Positions 35,745 to 45,069 of a DNA stretch of 64,000 nucleotides are shown one piece after another. The stretch's first letter is position 1. Every line of letters begins with the position of its first letter. The DNA lies in contig NZ_CAIWNQ010000005.1 in the NCBI RefSeq assembly GCF_903914075.1, positions 62,001 through 126,000 on the forward strand, in the 5' to 3' direction. The stretch comes from Ruegeria sp. THAF57 (GTDB lineage: Bacteria > Pseudomonadota > Alphaproteobacteria > Rhodobacterales > Rhodobacteraceae). Position numbers and translations under genes: made by a program. The notes below the pieces were generated by a model. That model was not told where the DNA came from. It was given only the letters and a program-made list of their open reading frames with translations, and made no database searches.

Positions 35745-36773
35745 ATGTTTGAGCAAATTCGGGCTTTCTTTGCAGGCATAGATATCAACGCCGTTTTGGG
35801 CCCAGAGCTGGAAGTGGCCGGGTTTGACGTACAGTTGGTTATGGCACTGGCAATTTTCCTGGGCGCGCTTATTGCCTTTGAGGGAATACGCCAGTTTCTG
35901 AAGCGCGGTGAAAACCGGGAAGAGGCGATCAATCGCCGGGTCCGGATGTTGAACCAAGGTGCAACCGGCGAAGACGTTCTCAACCTGCTGAAACCGCAGG
36001 ACGCCAGACCGCTGTTGCGGAATTTTCCGTTTGTCGGAGATTTGCCCGCTGCGCTTAAGGCTTCTGGTTTGAACATGGTTCCAGAAGTGTTTTTGATGGC
36101 CTGTGTCACAGCGTTTCTGATCTGCGCAATCGGCGGGTCGATGGTGGCTAGTCCCTTGCAGGTGGTTGCGATCTCGGCTCTGGTCTTTCTAATTGGGCCG
36201 CTTGTTGCCTTGGGTGCCACGCTTCGTCAGCGTAAAGCGGCCTTGATCAAACAATTGCCAGACGCGTTGGACTTGATGTCGCGCGGGTTGAAGGTGGGTC
36301 ACCCTCTGAATGCGACCTTGCAAAGCGTCGCCGAAGAAATGCCGGACCCTATCGGAACGGAGTTCGGCCTTGTTGTTGATCAGGTCGCGTTTGGCGAAGA
36401 ATTGACGACAGCCATGAAGAGTATGGCCGACCGTATTGACGAAGAAGACATTCAGTACCTAGCCGTTGCATTGATGATGCAGCACGGCTCGGGCGGCGAC
36501 CTTGCGGGTATTCTTAGGACATTGTCCCGCGTGATCAGGGCGCGCATGTCTTTGCGCCGTAAGATCAAGGCAATTTCGGCCGAAGGGCGGATGACCGCCT
36601 TTATCCTGTCGGGCATTCCGGTTCTGATTGCGGTGTTCATGACAATAATTACCCCCTCCTATTACGGAGATGTCGCGGACGCTCCGGCATTTTGGCCGGC
36701 AATGGGCGTCATTGCGGTGGCAGTGGTTCTCAATGCCATCGTGATGTTCAAGCTCGTGAATTTCCGGATATAA
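35745..36773 (+). CDS. tadB: Tad inner-membrane platform protein TadB
   Basis: 342 residues with a T2SSF domain in the second half (LPDALDLMSRGLKVGHPLNA, then LAVALMMQHGSGGDLAGIL) and hydrophobic helices near residues 27-43, 110-150, 280-300 and 315-335. AAGGAGGTCGGCG precedes the ATG. With TadC it forms the inner-membrane platform that the CpaF motor turns. Confidence 0.93.
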   Translation: MFEQIRAFFAGIDINAVLGPELEVAGFDVQLVMALAIFLGALIAFEGIRQFLKRGENREEAINRRVRMLNQGATGEDVLNLLKPQDARPLLRNFPFVGDLPAALKASGLNMVPEVFLMACVTAFLICAIGGSMVASPLQVVAISALVFLIGPLVALGATLRQRKAALIKQLPDALDLMSRGLKVGHPLNATLQSVAEEMPDPIGTEFGLVVDQVAFGEELTTAMKSMADRIDEEDIQYLAVALMMQHGSGGDLAGILRTLSRVIRARMSLRRKIKAISAEGRMTAFILSGIPVLIAVFMTIITPSYYGDVADAPAFWPAMGVIAVAVVLNAIVMFKLVNFRI

Positions 36774-36785
36774 GGAGAATTTACG

Positions 36786-37769
36786 ATGGAGTTTTTCAAT
36801 TCATTTCTTGAAGGTGGCTGGGGCACTCAGGTCCTGGTGCTTGGACTTGTTCTGGTCGGCGCTATTATCGCCTTTCTGGGAATTTCGTCATCATTAAGCG
36901 AGCGCTCTACAGCGGCCGAACGTATGATACCGAGCCGTCAGCGTCAAAACCTGGCCCGGACAACACACGATGAACTCGAAGGCGACGCTCCGGTAGGTTT
37001 GAGCGCGGCCCTGATTCCAACTGATGCCAGTGAACGCTTCGAAGTCGGGCAGGTTCTGGCGAAATCGGGTTTTCGCGGAAAGAACGCGATTGCGGGATAT
37101 TATTTCACGCGTGTACTGCTGGCCACGTCGCTACCATTGTTATTCATCCTGTTGTTGAACTGGCAGCCGGCAAACAGCATCGGCAATTCCATCGGTAAAT
37201 ACATGTCCAGCTTGGACCTGATGGAAATCATCCGCAATGTTGCCATTTTGTGTGCGGTTGGTTTCTTTGGCCCTCAATATTGGATGAACGCGCGCATCAA
37301 AGAGCGTAAGCGGCTTATGGAAAATGCCTTTCCCAACATGTTGGATCTTCTTCAGATCGGCGTTGAAGCGGGAATGGGCTTTGATCAGGCCCTTCTGAAA
37401 GTTGCCGTGGAAATGCAGCCTGTTTCGCCCGAGATGTCAGAAGAAATTCTGATCGCGTTGAGCGAGATTCAGGCCGGCCGCGACCGGGATGCAGCCCTTA
37501 TGCGCATGGCGCGTCGCACCGGGCTTGAGGAGATGAGCTCGTTCGTGAGCGTCGTTCTACAGTCAACCAGATTCGGTGTGCCACTTGCGGGAGCGCTGAA
37601 CACATATGCCGAAGAAATGCGAGAGCTGCGCGAATTGCGGGCGCAGGAAATGGCAAATAAGCTGCCGGTTAAAATGTCTGGTGTGATGGCTTTGCTGATG
37701 CTGCCCGCGATCGCTGGGCTTATCCTCACGCCGATCTTCATCCGCTATGCTGAAACGTTCGGGAACTGA
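36786..37769 (+). CDS. tadC: Tad inner-membrane platform protein TadC
   Basis: 327 residues, start behind AAGGAGAATTTACG. T2SSF domain with FPNMLDLLQIGVEAGMGFDQ and FVSVVLQSTRFGVPLAGAL, and a C-terminal helix KMSGVMALLMLPAIAGLILT. Partner of TadB. The usual tadD gene is not next to it; the minus-strand prepilin peptidase gene converges on it from four bases away. Confidence 0.93.
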   Translation: MEFFNSFLEGGWGTQVLVLGLVLVGAIIAFLGISSSLSERSTAAERMIPSRQRQNLARTTHDELEGDAPVGLSAALIPTDASERFEVGQVLAKSGFRGKNAIAGYYFTRVLLATSLPLLFILLLNWQPANSIGNSIGKYMSSLDLMEIIRNVAILCAVGFFGPQYWMNARIKERKRLMENAFPNMLDLLQIGVEAGMGFDQALLKVAVEMQPVSPEMSEEILIALSEIQAGRDRDAALMRMARRTGLEEMSSFVSVVLQSTRFGVPLAGALNTYAEEMRELRELRAQEMANKLPVKMSGVMALLMLPAIAGLILTPIFIRYAETFGN

Positions 37770-37772
37770 TCG

Positions 37773-38264
37773 TTAGCCGATCAGTCCCACGATCGAAATG
37801 GTGATCAGGGCCAAACCTGCTGACCCAATTGCGATACCCATTGGAAACTCTCGCGATTGGGCGGTCGACTTGAAACGTGGTGACGTGTCGCGCGCAAGAC
37901 GGCGGAACAAGGCCATGCCAACCAGACCGACTGCCATCGCCGCTGCAAACAAGAACAGGTAGTTCGATATCTGAGTCGAGGGGACAGCAAGGAAGACGAT
38001 GGGGAGCATTTTGGCGTCCCCCCCGCCAAGCCAGTTGATGGCAAACAGGCCAAAACAGATCACAAAGCAAACGCCTCCAATCAGCAGGCGCAGAAGCAAC
38101 TCGTTCCATGCCAGAAAGGGTGCGGCAGCCAATAACAGGATCAGGCCCACGATGCAGTAGGTATTTGGAATTCTGAGCTGGGTAAAATCCGTCCAGGCCA
38201 TCGCGACAAAAAGCGGTGCGAACAGCCACAAAGCAAGCCAATTCTGCCAGTCGGTGTCAGGCAT
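37773..38264 (-). CDS. cpaA: Type IV prepilin peptidase (CpaA/TadV)
   Basis: 163 residues, starting at ATG 38262-38264, which overlaps the LuxR-type gene stop (ATGA). About five membrane helices. The two catalytic aspartates of A24 peptidases are visible: WTDFTQLRIPN and the GxGD-type GGGDAK. No methylase zinc cluster, so it is the short peptidase-only form. It removes the leader of the Flp pilins (cut after Gly18). Confidence 0.92.
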   Translation of the reverse strand: MPDTDWQNWLALWLFAPLFVAMAWTDFTQLRIPNTYCIVGLILLLAAAPFLAWNELLLRLLIGGVCFVICFGLFAINWLGGGDAKMLPIVFLAVPSTQISNYLFLFAAAMAVGLVGMALFRRLARDTSPRFKSTAQSREFPMGIAIGSAGLALITISIVGLIG

Positions 38265-39109
38265 CAAGCCCTTGCCTGATGCTGCTTTCCGTGCAGTGCT
38301 TCGCGTTCCTCGACTGAAACCAAACGTCTTGCCAGCATGTGAAAGTTATCCAATCCTGTTTTCGAATAGATATGCTTCAGATGCGTTCTAACAGTTGCTG
38401 GCCCAATTCCAAGCTCTGTACCGATCCCCTGCGGAGAAATTCCGCGAGAAACGAGCGCGCAGACGCGCCATTCCGCGCGCGTCAACCCGGCCGGGTTTCC
38501 AGTGCTAAGGATTGGAGTGTCCGTTGTGCTTTTTCGAATTGTCGACACCGTTTGGCGCGACAATGCTTCGGTGACCAAACCTGGTCGGCGGCTTTGGTAG
38601 GTTTCCGAAAGCTGCGGTGCGATCTGTTCAATAGCTTCCTTGAAACCGGGTTCGGGCGTTTGCCCGAAATGCAGTTCCAGAAAATCGATCTCGCCCCCTT
38701 GGTGATCAAGGCAGACAAACAGAATGTCCTTGATCTTGCGATGAGATAGCCAGTCGACAAGGACGGGCGACAAATCGCTGGGATCTTCCCCGTCTTCACG
38801 CAGGCTGAAAACGGATGCCCGTTTCGGCATGTTGCGGAAAGGGCCTAGTGCATCGTTGGCAAAAGACAAGAACAGCGGACGGCTGACAGTCGGGTCACGT
38901 GTGTCCGCTCGGGCGGCAACGCGATGTGCGCCCTTGTTGAGCCAAAGCCGGCTGATCACGCCGCATTCTGCACCGAAGGCTTCAACAATGCCTTTCAGCG
39001 CAGCGTCCAGTACCAGACCACCTTGGCTCCAGTGAATGAAATTAATAATGGCTCTTGCGTGAAGCGTGTTTGGCAGCCACACTCCGCGATGAGCTTTCCC
39101 CCCATCCAT
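38264..39109 (-). CDS. LuxR-type transcriptional regulator next to the Tad locus
   Basis: 281 residues. The C-terminal helix-turn-helix, about residues 212-272, reads GLTRAEWRVCALVSRGISPQ and later GIGPATVRTHLKHIYSKTGL, a full GerE/LuxR DNA-binding domain. The N-terminal 200 residues are a GAF-like sensor-type domain without the conserved autoinducer-binding Trp/Tyr/Asp set that I could identify, so an acyl-homoserine-lactone receptor role is not supported. Co-transcribed with cpaA and probably a regulator of pilus production. Confidence 0.85.
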   Translation of the reverse strand: MDGGKAHRGVWLPNTLHARAIINFIHWSQGGLVLDAALKGIVEAFGAECGVISRLWLNKGAHRVAARADTRDPTVSRPLFLSFANDALGPFRNMPKRASVFSLREDGEDPSDLSPVLVDWLSHRKIKDILFVCLDHQGGEIDFLELHFGQTPEPGFKEAIEQIAPQLSETYQSRRPGLVTEALSRQTVSTIRKSTTDTPILSTGNPAGLTRAEWRVCALVSRGISPQGIGTELGIGPATVRTHLKHIYSKTGLDNFHMLARRLVSVEEREALHGKQHQARA

Positions 39110-39776
39110 GTCACACCATTCCGTTACTCGTAAAAAACTACAGGTTAATGATTTTTAAAGTCTTTTTACCCGACCGATTCTATTCGGTCTTTCAGAAATA
39201 TCATCTCAAAAACGAACCGGAAATTAATTTCTGATAAATTCGGGGGTATGGCGCAAAAGCTGTGACTAATTAGTCGCCGTTGTGAAGACAATGTGTCTTT
39301 TTAACCACCACTGTGTCCGAGGGCGGACCGGAAAGCAGGGGCAATCGGCGCCTTTTCAAAGGTATCAGACCGGGTTCTGAGTCGGTTTGATGGCAGTCGA
39401 TCTCGGCATCCGGGTGAGATCGCGGGCTTGTGCATAAGCGGGGTGTCCGGCCTGCAAGTTTCAACTTGGGACTACTCCGTGGGGTATTCCACTACACATC
39501 CACTCATGATCTACAGAAATTTCGGGGTAGCCCCAGGTGTTGAGGGGAAGTATTTTTACTGTTTTAACTAATAAAAACAAAATATAAGGATTGTTCTTGC
39601 AAAAACAATTACAAACTGTTCTCTCTTCTGTGTATTTGTTTACATAAGATTCCTTCGAAATTAATGGGTTGTTGTGAATTTTTCAGAAGCGCCTCCATAC
39701 TTGCTGCACGCAGAAATGCGATTTCGTCCGATGGAAGAGGAGCCAGAGGGCGGAAAATGGGAAATGGGAGGAATTA
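39110..39776. other. AT-rich intergenic region of about 670 bases
   Basis: No protein gene is supported; a minus-strand frame of 64 codons (39270-39464) lacks a binding site and looks random. Symmetric elements: GACCGA TTCTAT TCGGTC (39172-39189), the perfect palindrome GAAATTAATTTC (39220-39231), and the 20-bp palindrome at 39590-39609 reported separately. It holds the promoter of the LuxR-cpaA pair on the left and of the ABC importer on the right, where GGGAGG precedes the start codon. Confidence 0.5.
39590..39609. promoter_or_regulatory. 20-bp palindromic operator candidate upstream of the ABC importer
   Basis: ATTGTTCTTGCAAAAACAAT is an inverted repeat in which nine of ten pairs match, with the core TTGCAA. 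It lies 167 bases before the importer's first start codon in the most AT-rich part of the region. No cognate regulator gene is adjacent on this side. Confidence 0.5.
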
Positions 39777-41123
39777 ATGACCAATAAATCTGTCACACGC
39801 CGCGGCGTGCTGAAGTCCGGTGCCGTTGCGGGAACCGGTCTGGCCCTGCCTACGATCTTTACCGCTTCGTCGGCTGCTGCCTATACCAATGAACCGACAG
39901 GGTCCTCTGTCACTTTGGGGTTCAACGTCCCACAGACGGGTCCTTACGCCGAAGAAGGCAACGACGAGTTGCTCGCACAGCAACTGGCGGTCGAGCATCT
40001 GAACGGCGAAGGCGACGGGGGCTGCCTGAACACGTTCTCGTCCAAGGCCCTGCAGGGGAATGGTATCCTTGGCAAGAAGGTCGAGTTCGTCACCGGCGAC
40101 ACGCAGACTAAGTCGGATGCCGCACGCGCATCGGCCAAGTCGATGATCGAAAAAGACGGCGCGGTGATGATCAATGGCGGTTCGTCCTCGGGCGTGGCCG
40201 TTGCGGTTCAGGGCCTGTGCCAGGAAGCGGGCGTGATCTTTATGGCGGGTCTGACCCATGCCAATGACACCACTGGCAAGGACAAGAAGGCCAACGGCTT
40301 CCGCCATTTCTTCAACGCCTATATGTCAGGTGCAGCCCTTGCACCGGTGCTGGCGGCTGAGATGGGCAATGAGCGCCGCGCCTATCACCTAACGGCAGAC
40401 TACAACTGGGGCTGGACCCAGGAAGAGTCGATCGTCGCTTCGACCGAAGCCCTGGGATGGGAAACGGTCAACACGGTGAAAACACCACTCGCGTCGACAG
40501 ACTTCTCGTCCTATATCGCTCCGGTTCTGAACTCGGGCGCGGACGTGCTGGTTCTGAACCACTACGGCGGCAACATGGTGAACTCGCTGACCAACGCGAT
40601 CCAGTTCGGCCTGCTCGACAAGGTTGCCAACGGCAAAGACTTCAAGATCGTCGTACCGCTGTATTCCGAACTGATGGCCGCCGGTGCAGGCGAGAACATC
40701 AAGGGCGTTCTGGGTTCGATGAACTGGAACTGGCAGTTGCAGGATGAAGGCACCAAGGCCTTCGTGAAGTCCTTTGGCGAGAAGTATGGCAAACCGCCAT
40801 CAAACTCGGCCCAGACCTGCTATGCGCAGACCCTGCTTTATGCGGATGCCTGTGAGCGTGCGGGAACCTTCAACCCCTGCGGTGTTGTCGAAGCTCTGGA
40901 AGATTTTGAGTTCGACGGCTTGGGTAACGGCCCGACGTGGTATCGCGGTGCCGACCACCAGTGCTTCAAGGACGTGCTGGTTGTGCGGGGTAATGAAAAC
41001 CCGACCAACGCGTATGACACGCTGGAAATCGTTGAGATCACGCCGCGTGCGCAGGTCGAATACGATCCCGAGCACCCGATGTTCGCCGGTGGCGAACTGG
41101 GTCAGTGCAACCCGGGCGCATAA
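39777..41123 (+). CDS. Branched-chain amino acid/amide-type ABC importer binding protein, Tat-exported
   Basis: 448 residues behind GGGAGGAATTA. The leader has a twin-arginine motif (SVTRRGVLKSG) followed by a hydrophobic stretch and AAA, so export is through Tat, an option seen for LivK-like proteins in this group. The mature protein follows the Leu/Ile/Val binding fold: VTLGFNVPQTGPYAEEGN, MINGGSSSGVAVAVQ, AYHLTADYNWGWTQEES and SNSAQTCYAQTLLYADA. Substrate cannot be told; amino acids, urea or short amides are all possible for the family. It heads a complete five-gene operon. Confidence 0.88.
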   Translation: MTNKSVTRRGVLKSGAVAGTGLALPTIFTASSAAAYTNEPTGSSVTLGFNVPQTGPYAEEGNDELLAQQLAVEHLNGEGDGGCLNTFSSKALQGNGILGKKVEFVTGDTQTKSDAARASAKSMIEKDGAVMINGGSSSGVAVAVQGLCQEAGVIFMAGLTHANDTTGKDKKANGFRHFFNAYMSGAALAPVLAAEMGNERRAYHLTADYNWGWTQEESIVASTEALGWETVNTVKTPLASTDFSSYIAPVLNSGADVLVLNHYGGNMVNSLTNAIQFGLLDKVANGKDFKIVVPLYSELMAAGAGENIKGVLGSMNWNWQLQDEGTKAFVKSFGEKYGKPPSNSAQTCYAQTLLYADACERAGTFNPCGVVEALEDFEFDGLGNGPTWYRGADHQCFKDVLVVRGNENPTNAYDTLEIVEITPRAQVEYDPEHPMFAGGELGQCNPGA

Positions 41124-41136
41124 CCTGAGGTAATGG

Positions 41137-41160
41137 TCTGGCTGCCTAACGGCGGCCAGA
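41137..41160 (+). terminator. Attenuator-like hairpin after the binding protein
   Basis: TCTGGCTGCC (41137-41146) pairs with GGCGGCCAGA (41151-41160) with one G-U pair and a TAAC loop; CATTTTC follows. It should reduce readthrough into the permease genes relative to the binding protein. Confidence 0.55.
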
Positions 41161-41228
41161 CATTTTCGGCAGGCATGATGGCCTGCTAAGCCACTCAATC
41201 TACGCTGACCAATCTCGAGGTGGGGCCA

Positions 41229-42260
41229 ATGGACGCCATCCTATTGCAAATTCTGAACGGTCTGGACAAAGGGTCGGCCTATGCGCTTATCGCGCTGGGG
41301 CTGACGCTGATTTTCGGAACGCTAGGGGTTGTGAACTTTGCGCACGGGGCGCTGTTCATGATCGGGGCTTTCTGCGCCGTTACCCTGCAAAAGCTCATGA
41401 ACCTGAGCTTCGTAACCCTTGACGAAACCCAGACCGATTTTCTGGGTAATCCGCTGAAAGTGGAAACCCCCTATGTTGAGGCGTGGTTCGGCCCCGAGGT
41501 CGGAGCGACCATCATCGACTGGTCCGTTCCTCTGGCGATCCTGTTTGCGATCCCGATCATGCTGTTGGTCGGATACGTGATGGAGCGTGGCCTGATCAAA
41601 CATTTCTACAAGCGCCCTCATGCGGATCAGATCCTGGTGACCTTTGGCCTTGCCATCGTTCTGCAAGAGATCGTCAAGTATTTCTTCGGTGCCAACCCGA
41701 TCCAGACTCCGCCACCTGACGCGCTGAGCGGTTCGGTTGATTTGGGCACCATGATCGGCTTTGACCCGAACGCGATCATCTATCCGATCTGGCGTCTGGT
41801 CTATTTCGGATTTGCCGTGGCCATCATTGGCGCTGTGTTCTCATTCCTGCAATTCACCACCTTTGGTATGGTCGTTCGGGCGGGCATGGCGGATCGCGAA
41901 ACAGTGGGTTTGCTGGGCATCAATATTGACCGTCGCTTTACCATCATGTTCGGCATTGCCGCTGCGGTGGCAGGGTTGGCTGGTGTGATGTACGGGCCGC
42001 TTAACCCGCCGAATTATCACATGGGTATGGATTTCCTTGTGCTCAGCTTCGTTGTTGTTGTTGTGGGCGGCATGGGATCGCTGCCCGGAGCGGTGCTGGC
42101 CGGGTTCCTGTTGGGCATTCTTGAAAGCTTTGCCTCGACCACTTGGGCCACGACCACGATACCGGGCATCAACCAGATCATCATCTACCTTGTCGCCATT
42201 ATCGTGCTGCTGACGCGACCGCGCGGTCTGATGGGGCGCAAAGGCGTGATGGAGGAATAA
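41229..42260 (+). CDS. livH: ABC importer permease, LivH family
   Basis: 343 residues from ATG 41229 (an in-frame GTG at 41220 is possible but has no better site). Eight or so hydrophobic segments. ALGLTLIFGTLGVVNFAHGA is the LivH signature, and DQILVTFGLAIVLQEIVKYF plus GMADRETVGLLGINIDRRFT follow in the expected order. Forms the channel with the LivM partner three bases downstream. Confidence 0.92.
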   Translation: MDAILLQILNGLDKGSAYALIALGLTLIFGTLGVVNFAHGALFMIGAFCAVTLQKLMNLSFVTLDETQTDFLGNPLKVETPYVEAWFGPEVGATIIDWSVPLAILFAIPIMLLVGYVMERGLIKHFYKRPHADQILVTFGLAIVLQEIVKYFFGANPIQTPPPDALSGSVDLGTMIGFDPNAIIYPIWRLVYFGFAVAIIGAVFSFLQFTTFGMVVRAGMADRETVGLLGINIDRRFTIMFGIAAAVAGLAGVMYGPLNPPNYHMGMDFLVLSFVVVVVGGMGSLPGAVLAGFLLGILESFASTTWATTTIPGINQIIIYLVAIIVLLTRPRGLMGRKGVMEE

Positions 42261-42263
42261 TCA

Positions 42264-43469
42264 ATGTTGGGACTGAACAAAAAAGACACCAGCCTGCTGA
42301 TCATCGTCGGCATCCTGACGCTGCTGGCCCCCTTCATCCTGAACCCGTTCCCGTCGGACAGCGCCATGGCGCAGTTCAACGCGGGGTACCCTGACCTGAT
42401 GCAGCGTTTTGTGATCTTTGGCATTTTTGCCATTGGCTTCAACATCCTGTTCGGCCTGACTGGGTATCTGTCCTTTGGCCACGCGGCCTTTCTGGGCGTG
42501 GGATCCTATTCGGCCGTTTGGATGTTCAAATTGCTCAGCTATAACGTCATCCCGGCCATCGCGCTGAGTGTCGTCGTCGCTGGGTTGTTCTCGCTTCTGA
42601 TTGGCTTTGTCAGCCTGCGGCGTTCGGGTATCTACTTCTCGATCCTGACGCTGGCCTTTGCACAGATGAGCTTTGCGCTGGCCTATTCGGTGCTGTCGAA
42701 CCCCAAGTTCAACCTGACCAATGGTGAAACTGGTCTGCAGGTCTATGCGGACGATCCACAAATCCTGCAGGGCGCCAATGCACCGGACCTGCCGCATTTG
42801 TTCGGCCTGCCCATGCGGGCGACCTATACGCTGGATGTGGGCGCGTGGAGCTTTGACTTCAACGCAGGTTACTACCTGTGTGCAGTTGTCATGATGGTGG
42901 TGTTCTATCTGGCAATCCGCATCTTCCGTTCGCCCTTTGGCATGATGCTGCGGGCAGTAAAGTCAAACCAACAGCGGATGAACTATACCGGTCTGAACTC
43001 CAAGCCATACACATTGGCGGCCTTTGTGATCTCGGGTATGTATGCTGGTCTGGCCGGTGGCCTGATGGCTGCGATGGACCCGCTGGCCGGTGCCGAGCGG
43101 ATGCAGTGGACAGCCTCGGGCGAGGTTGTTTTGATGACCATCCTTGGCGGTACCGGTACGCTGATCGGTCCGGTTCTTGGCGCGGGCTTTATCAAGTATT
43201 TCGAGAACATCTTCTCGAAGATCAACGATAACGTCCTGCACAGTTGGTTCGCTTTCCTGCCTGACGGTCTGGAAGACGCCGTTGTGTTCCTGATCCACCC
43301 GTTCATCGGAAAAGGCTGGCACCTGACACTGGGTATCCTGTTCATGCTTGTCGTTATCTATCTGCCGGGTGGCCTTGTAGAAGGTGGGCAGCGCCTGATG
43401 AAATGGTTCAAGCGCAAAAAATCAGGCACCGACGACGCACCGTCGGGCAAAACTGAACCAGCGGAATAA
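42264..43469 (+). CDS. livM: ABC importer permease, LivM family
   Basis: 401 residues, about ten hydrophobic segments. [20 protein letters not shown] is the family motif; [20 protein letters not shown] is the cytoplasmic coupling loop region. A lysine-rich tail ([12 protein letters not shown]) ends the protein. AGGAATAATCA stands before the ATG. Confidence 0.92.
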   Translation: MLGLNKKDTSLLIIVGILTLLAPFILNPFPSDSAMAQFNAGYPDLMQRFVIFGIFAIGFNILFGLTGYLSFGHAAFLGVGSYSAVWMFKLLSYNVIPAIALSVVVAGLFSLLIGFVSLRRSGIYFSILTLAFAQMSFALAYSVLSNPKFNLTNGETGLQVYADDPQILQGANAPDLPHLFGLPMRATYTLDVGAWSFDFNAGYYLCAVVMMVVFYLAIRIFRSPFGMMLRAVKSNQQRMNYTGLNSKPYTLAAFVISGMYAGLAGGLMAAMDPLAGAERMQWTASGEVVLMTILGGTGTLIGPVLGAGFIKYFENIFSKINDNVLHSWFAFLPDGLEDAVVFLIHPFIGKGWHLTLGILFMLVVIYLPGGLVEGGQRLMKWFKRKKSGTDDAPSGKTEPAE

Positions 43470-43481
43470 AGGAGGGCGATC

Positions 43482-44237
43482 ATGGCAATTCTGCGAGTAA
43501 AAGACGTCAGTAAACGCTTTGGTGGCCTCAAGGCGCTGACAGATGTGAACCTGAACGTCGAGGAAAATTCGGTTCACGCCATCATCGGGCCAAACGGTGC
43601 GGGCAAGTCGACGCTGCTGAACTGTCTGGTCGGCAAGCTGATGCCGGATACCGGGTCGGTCCTGTTCGACAACAACTCGGTCCTGGGGCTTGAGCCGTAC
43701 CAGATCAATCAGATGGGCATCAGTCGCGTTTTCCAGACGCCCGAAATCTTTGGCGAATTGACGGTGATGGAGAACATGCTGATCCCGATCTTCGCCATGC
43801 GGGATGGTGCGTTTCGAATGCACGCCTATGAGACGATTGCCAATGAAAAGGACATCGTCGAACAGGCCGAAGCCATGCTGGAAGAGATGAACATGGCCGA
43901 CAAGCGCGAGATGCACGCCGCATCCTTGTCACGCGGCGACAAACGGCGGCTTGAGATTGGCATGTGCCTTAGCCAGAACCCGCGTCTGCTGCTGCTGGAT
44001 GAACCCACGGCGGGCATGGCACGGGCGGATACGAACAACACGATCGACCTGCTGAAACAGATCAAGGATGAACGCGACATCACCATCGCCATCATCGAAC
44101 ATGACATGCATGTGGTCTTCAGCCTGGCCGAGCGGATCACCGTTCTGGCGCAGGGGACGCCACTGGTCGAGGATACTCCGGAAAACATTCGCGGTAACCC
44201 CAAGGTTCGCGAAGCCTATTTGGGCGAGGCTGCGTAA
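43482..44237 (+). CDS. livG: ABC importer ATP-binding protein, LivG family
   Basis: 251 residues with AAAGGAGGGCGATC before the ATG. Walker A GPNGAGKST, the LivG-type insertion, signature LSRGDKRRLEIGMCL (Arg in place of the usual Gly, as in several LivG-like proteins), Walker B LLLLDEPTAGMARADT. First of the two ATPases. Confidence 0.92.
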   Translation: MAILRVKDVSKRFGGLKALTDVNLNVEENSVHAIIGPNGAGKSTLLNCLVGKLMPDTGSVLFDNNSVLGLEPYQINQMGISRVFQTPEIFGELTVMENMLIPIFAMRDGAFRMHAYETIANEKDIVEQAEAMLEEMNMADKREMHAASLSRGDKRRLEIGMCLSQNPRLLLLDEPTAGMARADTNNTIDLLKQIKDERDITIAIIEHDMHVVFSLAERITVLAQGTPLVEDTPENIRGNPKVREAYLGEAA

Positions 44238-44246
44238 GGAAAAGCT

Positions 44247-45002
44247 ATGAACGAGAAACCTGACTTTTCAAAAAACGCGAACATGGCCACCACCGCGCCT
44301 GCTTTCCTGTCGGTGTGGGACATGCATTCCTACTATGGCGAAAGCTACATCGTGCAAGGTGTCAGCTTTAACGTGCATGAGGGCGAGATTCTGGCTCTGC
44401 TCGGCCGGAACGGGGCGGGCAAGACCTCGACCCTGCGCTCGATTGCACGGGTGGGTGAGCCTGACGTGCGCCATGGCGAAATCTGGCTGGATCATCAACC
44501 GCTGCACAACATGACCAGCTATGAAGCGGCGGCTGCGGGCCTGGGTCTGGTCCCCGAGGACCGGCGGATCATCCCCGGCCTGACGGTCGAGGAAAATCTG
44601 CAACTGGCCCAGATCGCGCCCCCGATCGGATGGTCGCTGGAGCGGCTTTACGAGTTGTTCCCACGTCTGGGTGAGCGCCGTAAGCAAGAGGGTGTGACCC
44701 TGTCGGGTGGTGAGCAGCAGATGCTGTCGATCGCGCGGGCGCTGGCCCGCGACATCAAAGTACTGTTGCTGGACGAGCCTTACGAAGGGTTGGCCCCGGT
44801 GATCGTGGATGAGATCGAAAAGACGCTGGTCCACGTCAAGCAGCAAGGCATGACAACGATCATCGTTGAACAGAACGCTGTGCGCGCGCTGGAACTGGCG
44901 GATCGAGCGATCATTCTGGATACGGGCAGCATCGTTTTTGACGGCACCGCTAGCGAGGTGCTTGAGAATTCCCAACTGCGCGAAGAGTATCTGGCCATCT
45001 GA
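44247..45002 (+). CDS. livF: ABC importer ATP-binding protein, LivF family
   Basis: 251 residues. An N-terminal extension of about 20 residues precedes LSVWDMHSYYGESYIVQGVS. Walker A GRNGAGKTS, signature LSGGEQQMLSIARAL, Walker B VLLLDEPYEGLAP, H-loop IIVEQNAV. Last gene of the importer; a strong terminator follows. Confidence 0.92.
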   Translation: MNEKPDFSKNANMATTAPAFLSVWDMHSYYGESYIVQGVSFNVHEGEILALLGRNGAGKTSTLRSIARVGEPDVRHGEIWLDHQPLHNMTSYEAAAAGLGLVPEDRRIIPGLTVEENLQLAQIAPPIGWSLERLYELFPRLGERRKQEGVTLSGGEQQMLSIARALARDIKVLLLDEPYEGLAPVIVDEIEKTLVHVKQQGMTTIIVEQNAVRALELADRAIILDTGSIVFDGTASEVLENSQLREEYLAI

Positions 45003-45036
45003 CACAAGCCGAACGGCAAAATTGTTCGGTTCAGTT

Positions 45037-45069
45037 ATGGCGGGATGGGTTTTCCATTCCGCCATTTTT
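45037..45069 (+). terminator. Rho-independent terminator after the ABC importer operon
   Basis: ATGGCGGGATGG (45037-45048) and CCATTCCGCCAT (45054-45065) form a 12-bp stem with one G-U pair and a five-base loop, followed directly by TTTTT (45065-45069). It lies 35 bases after the last stop codon. Confidence 0.9.
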
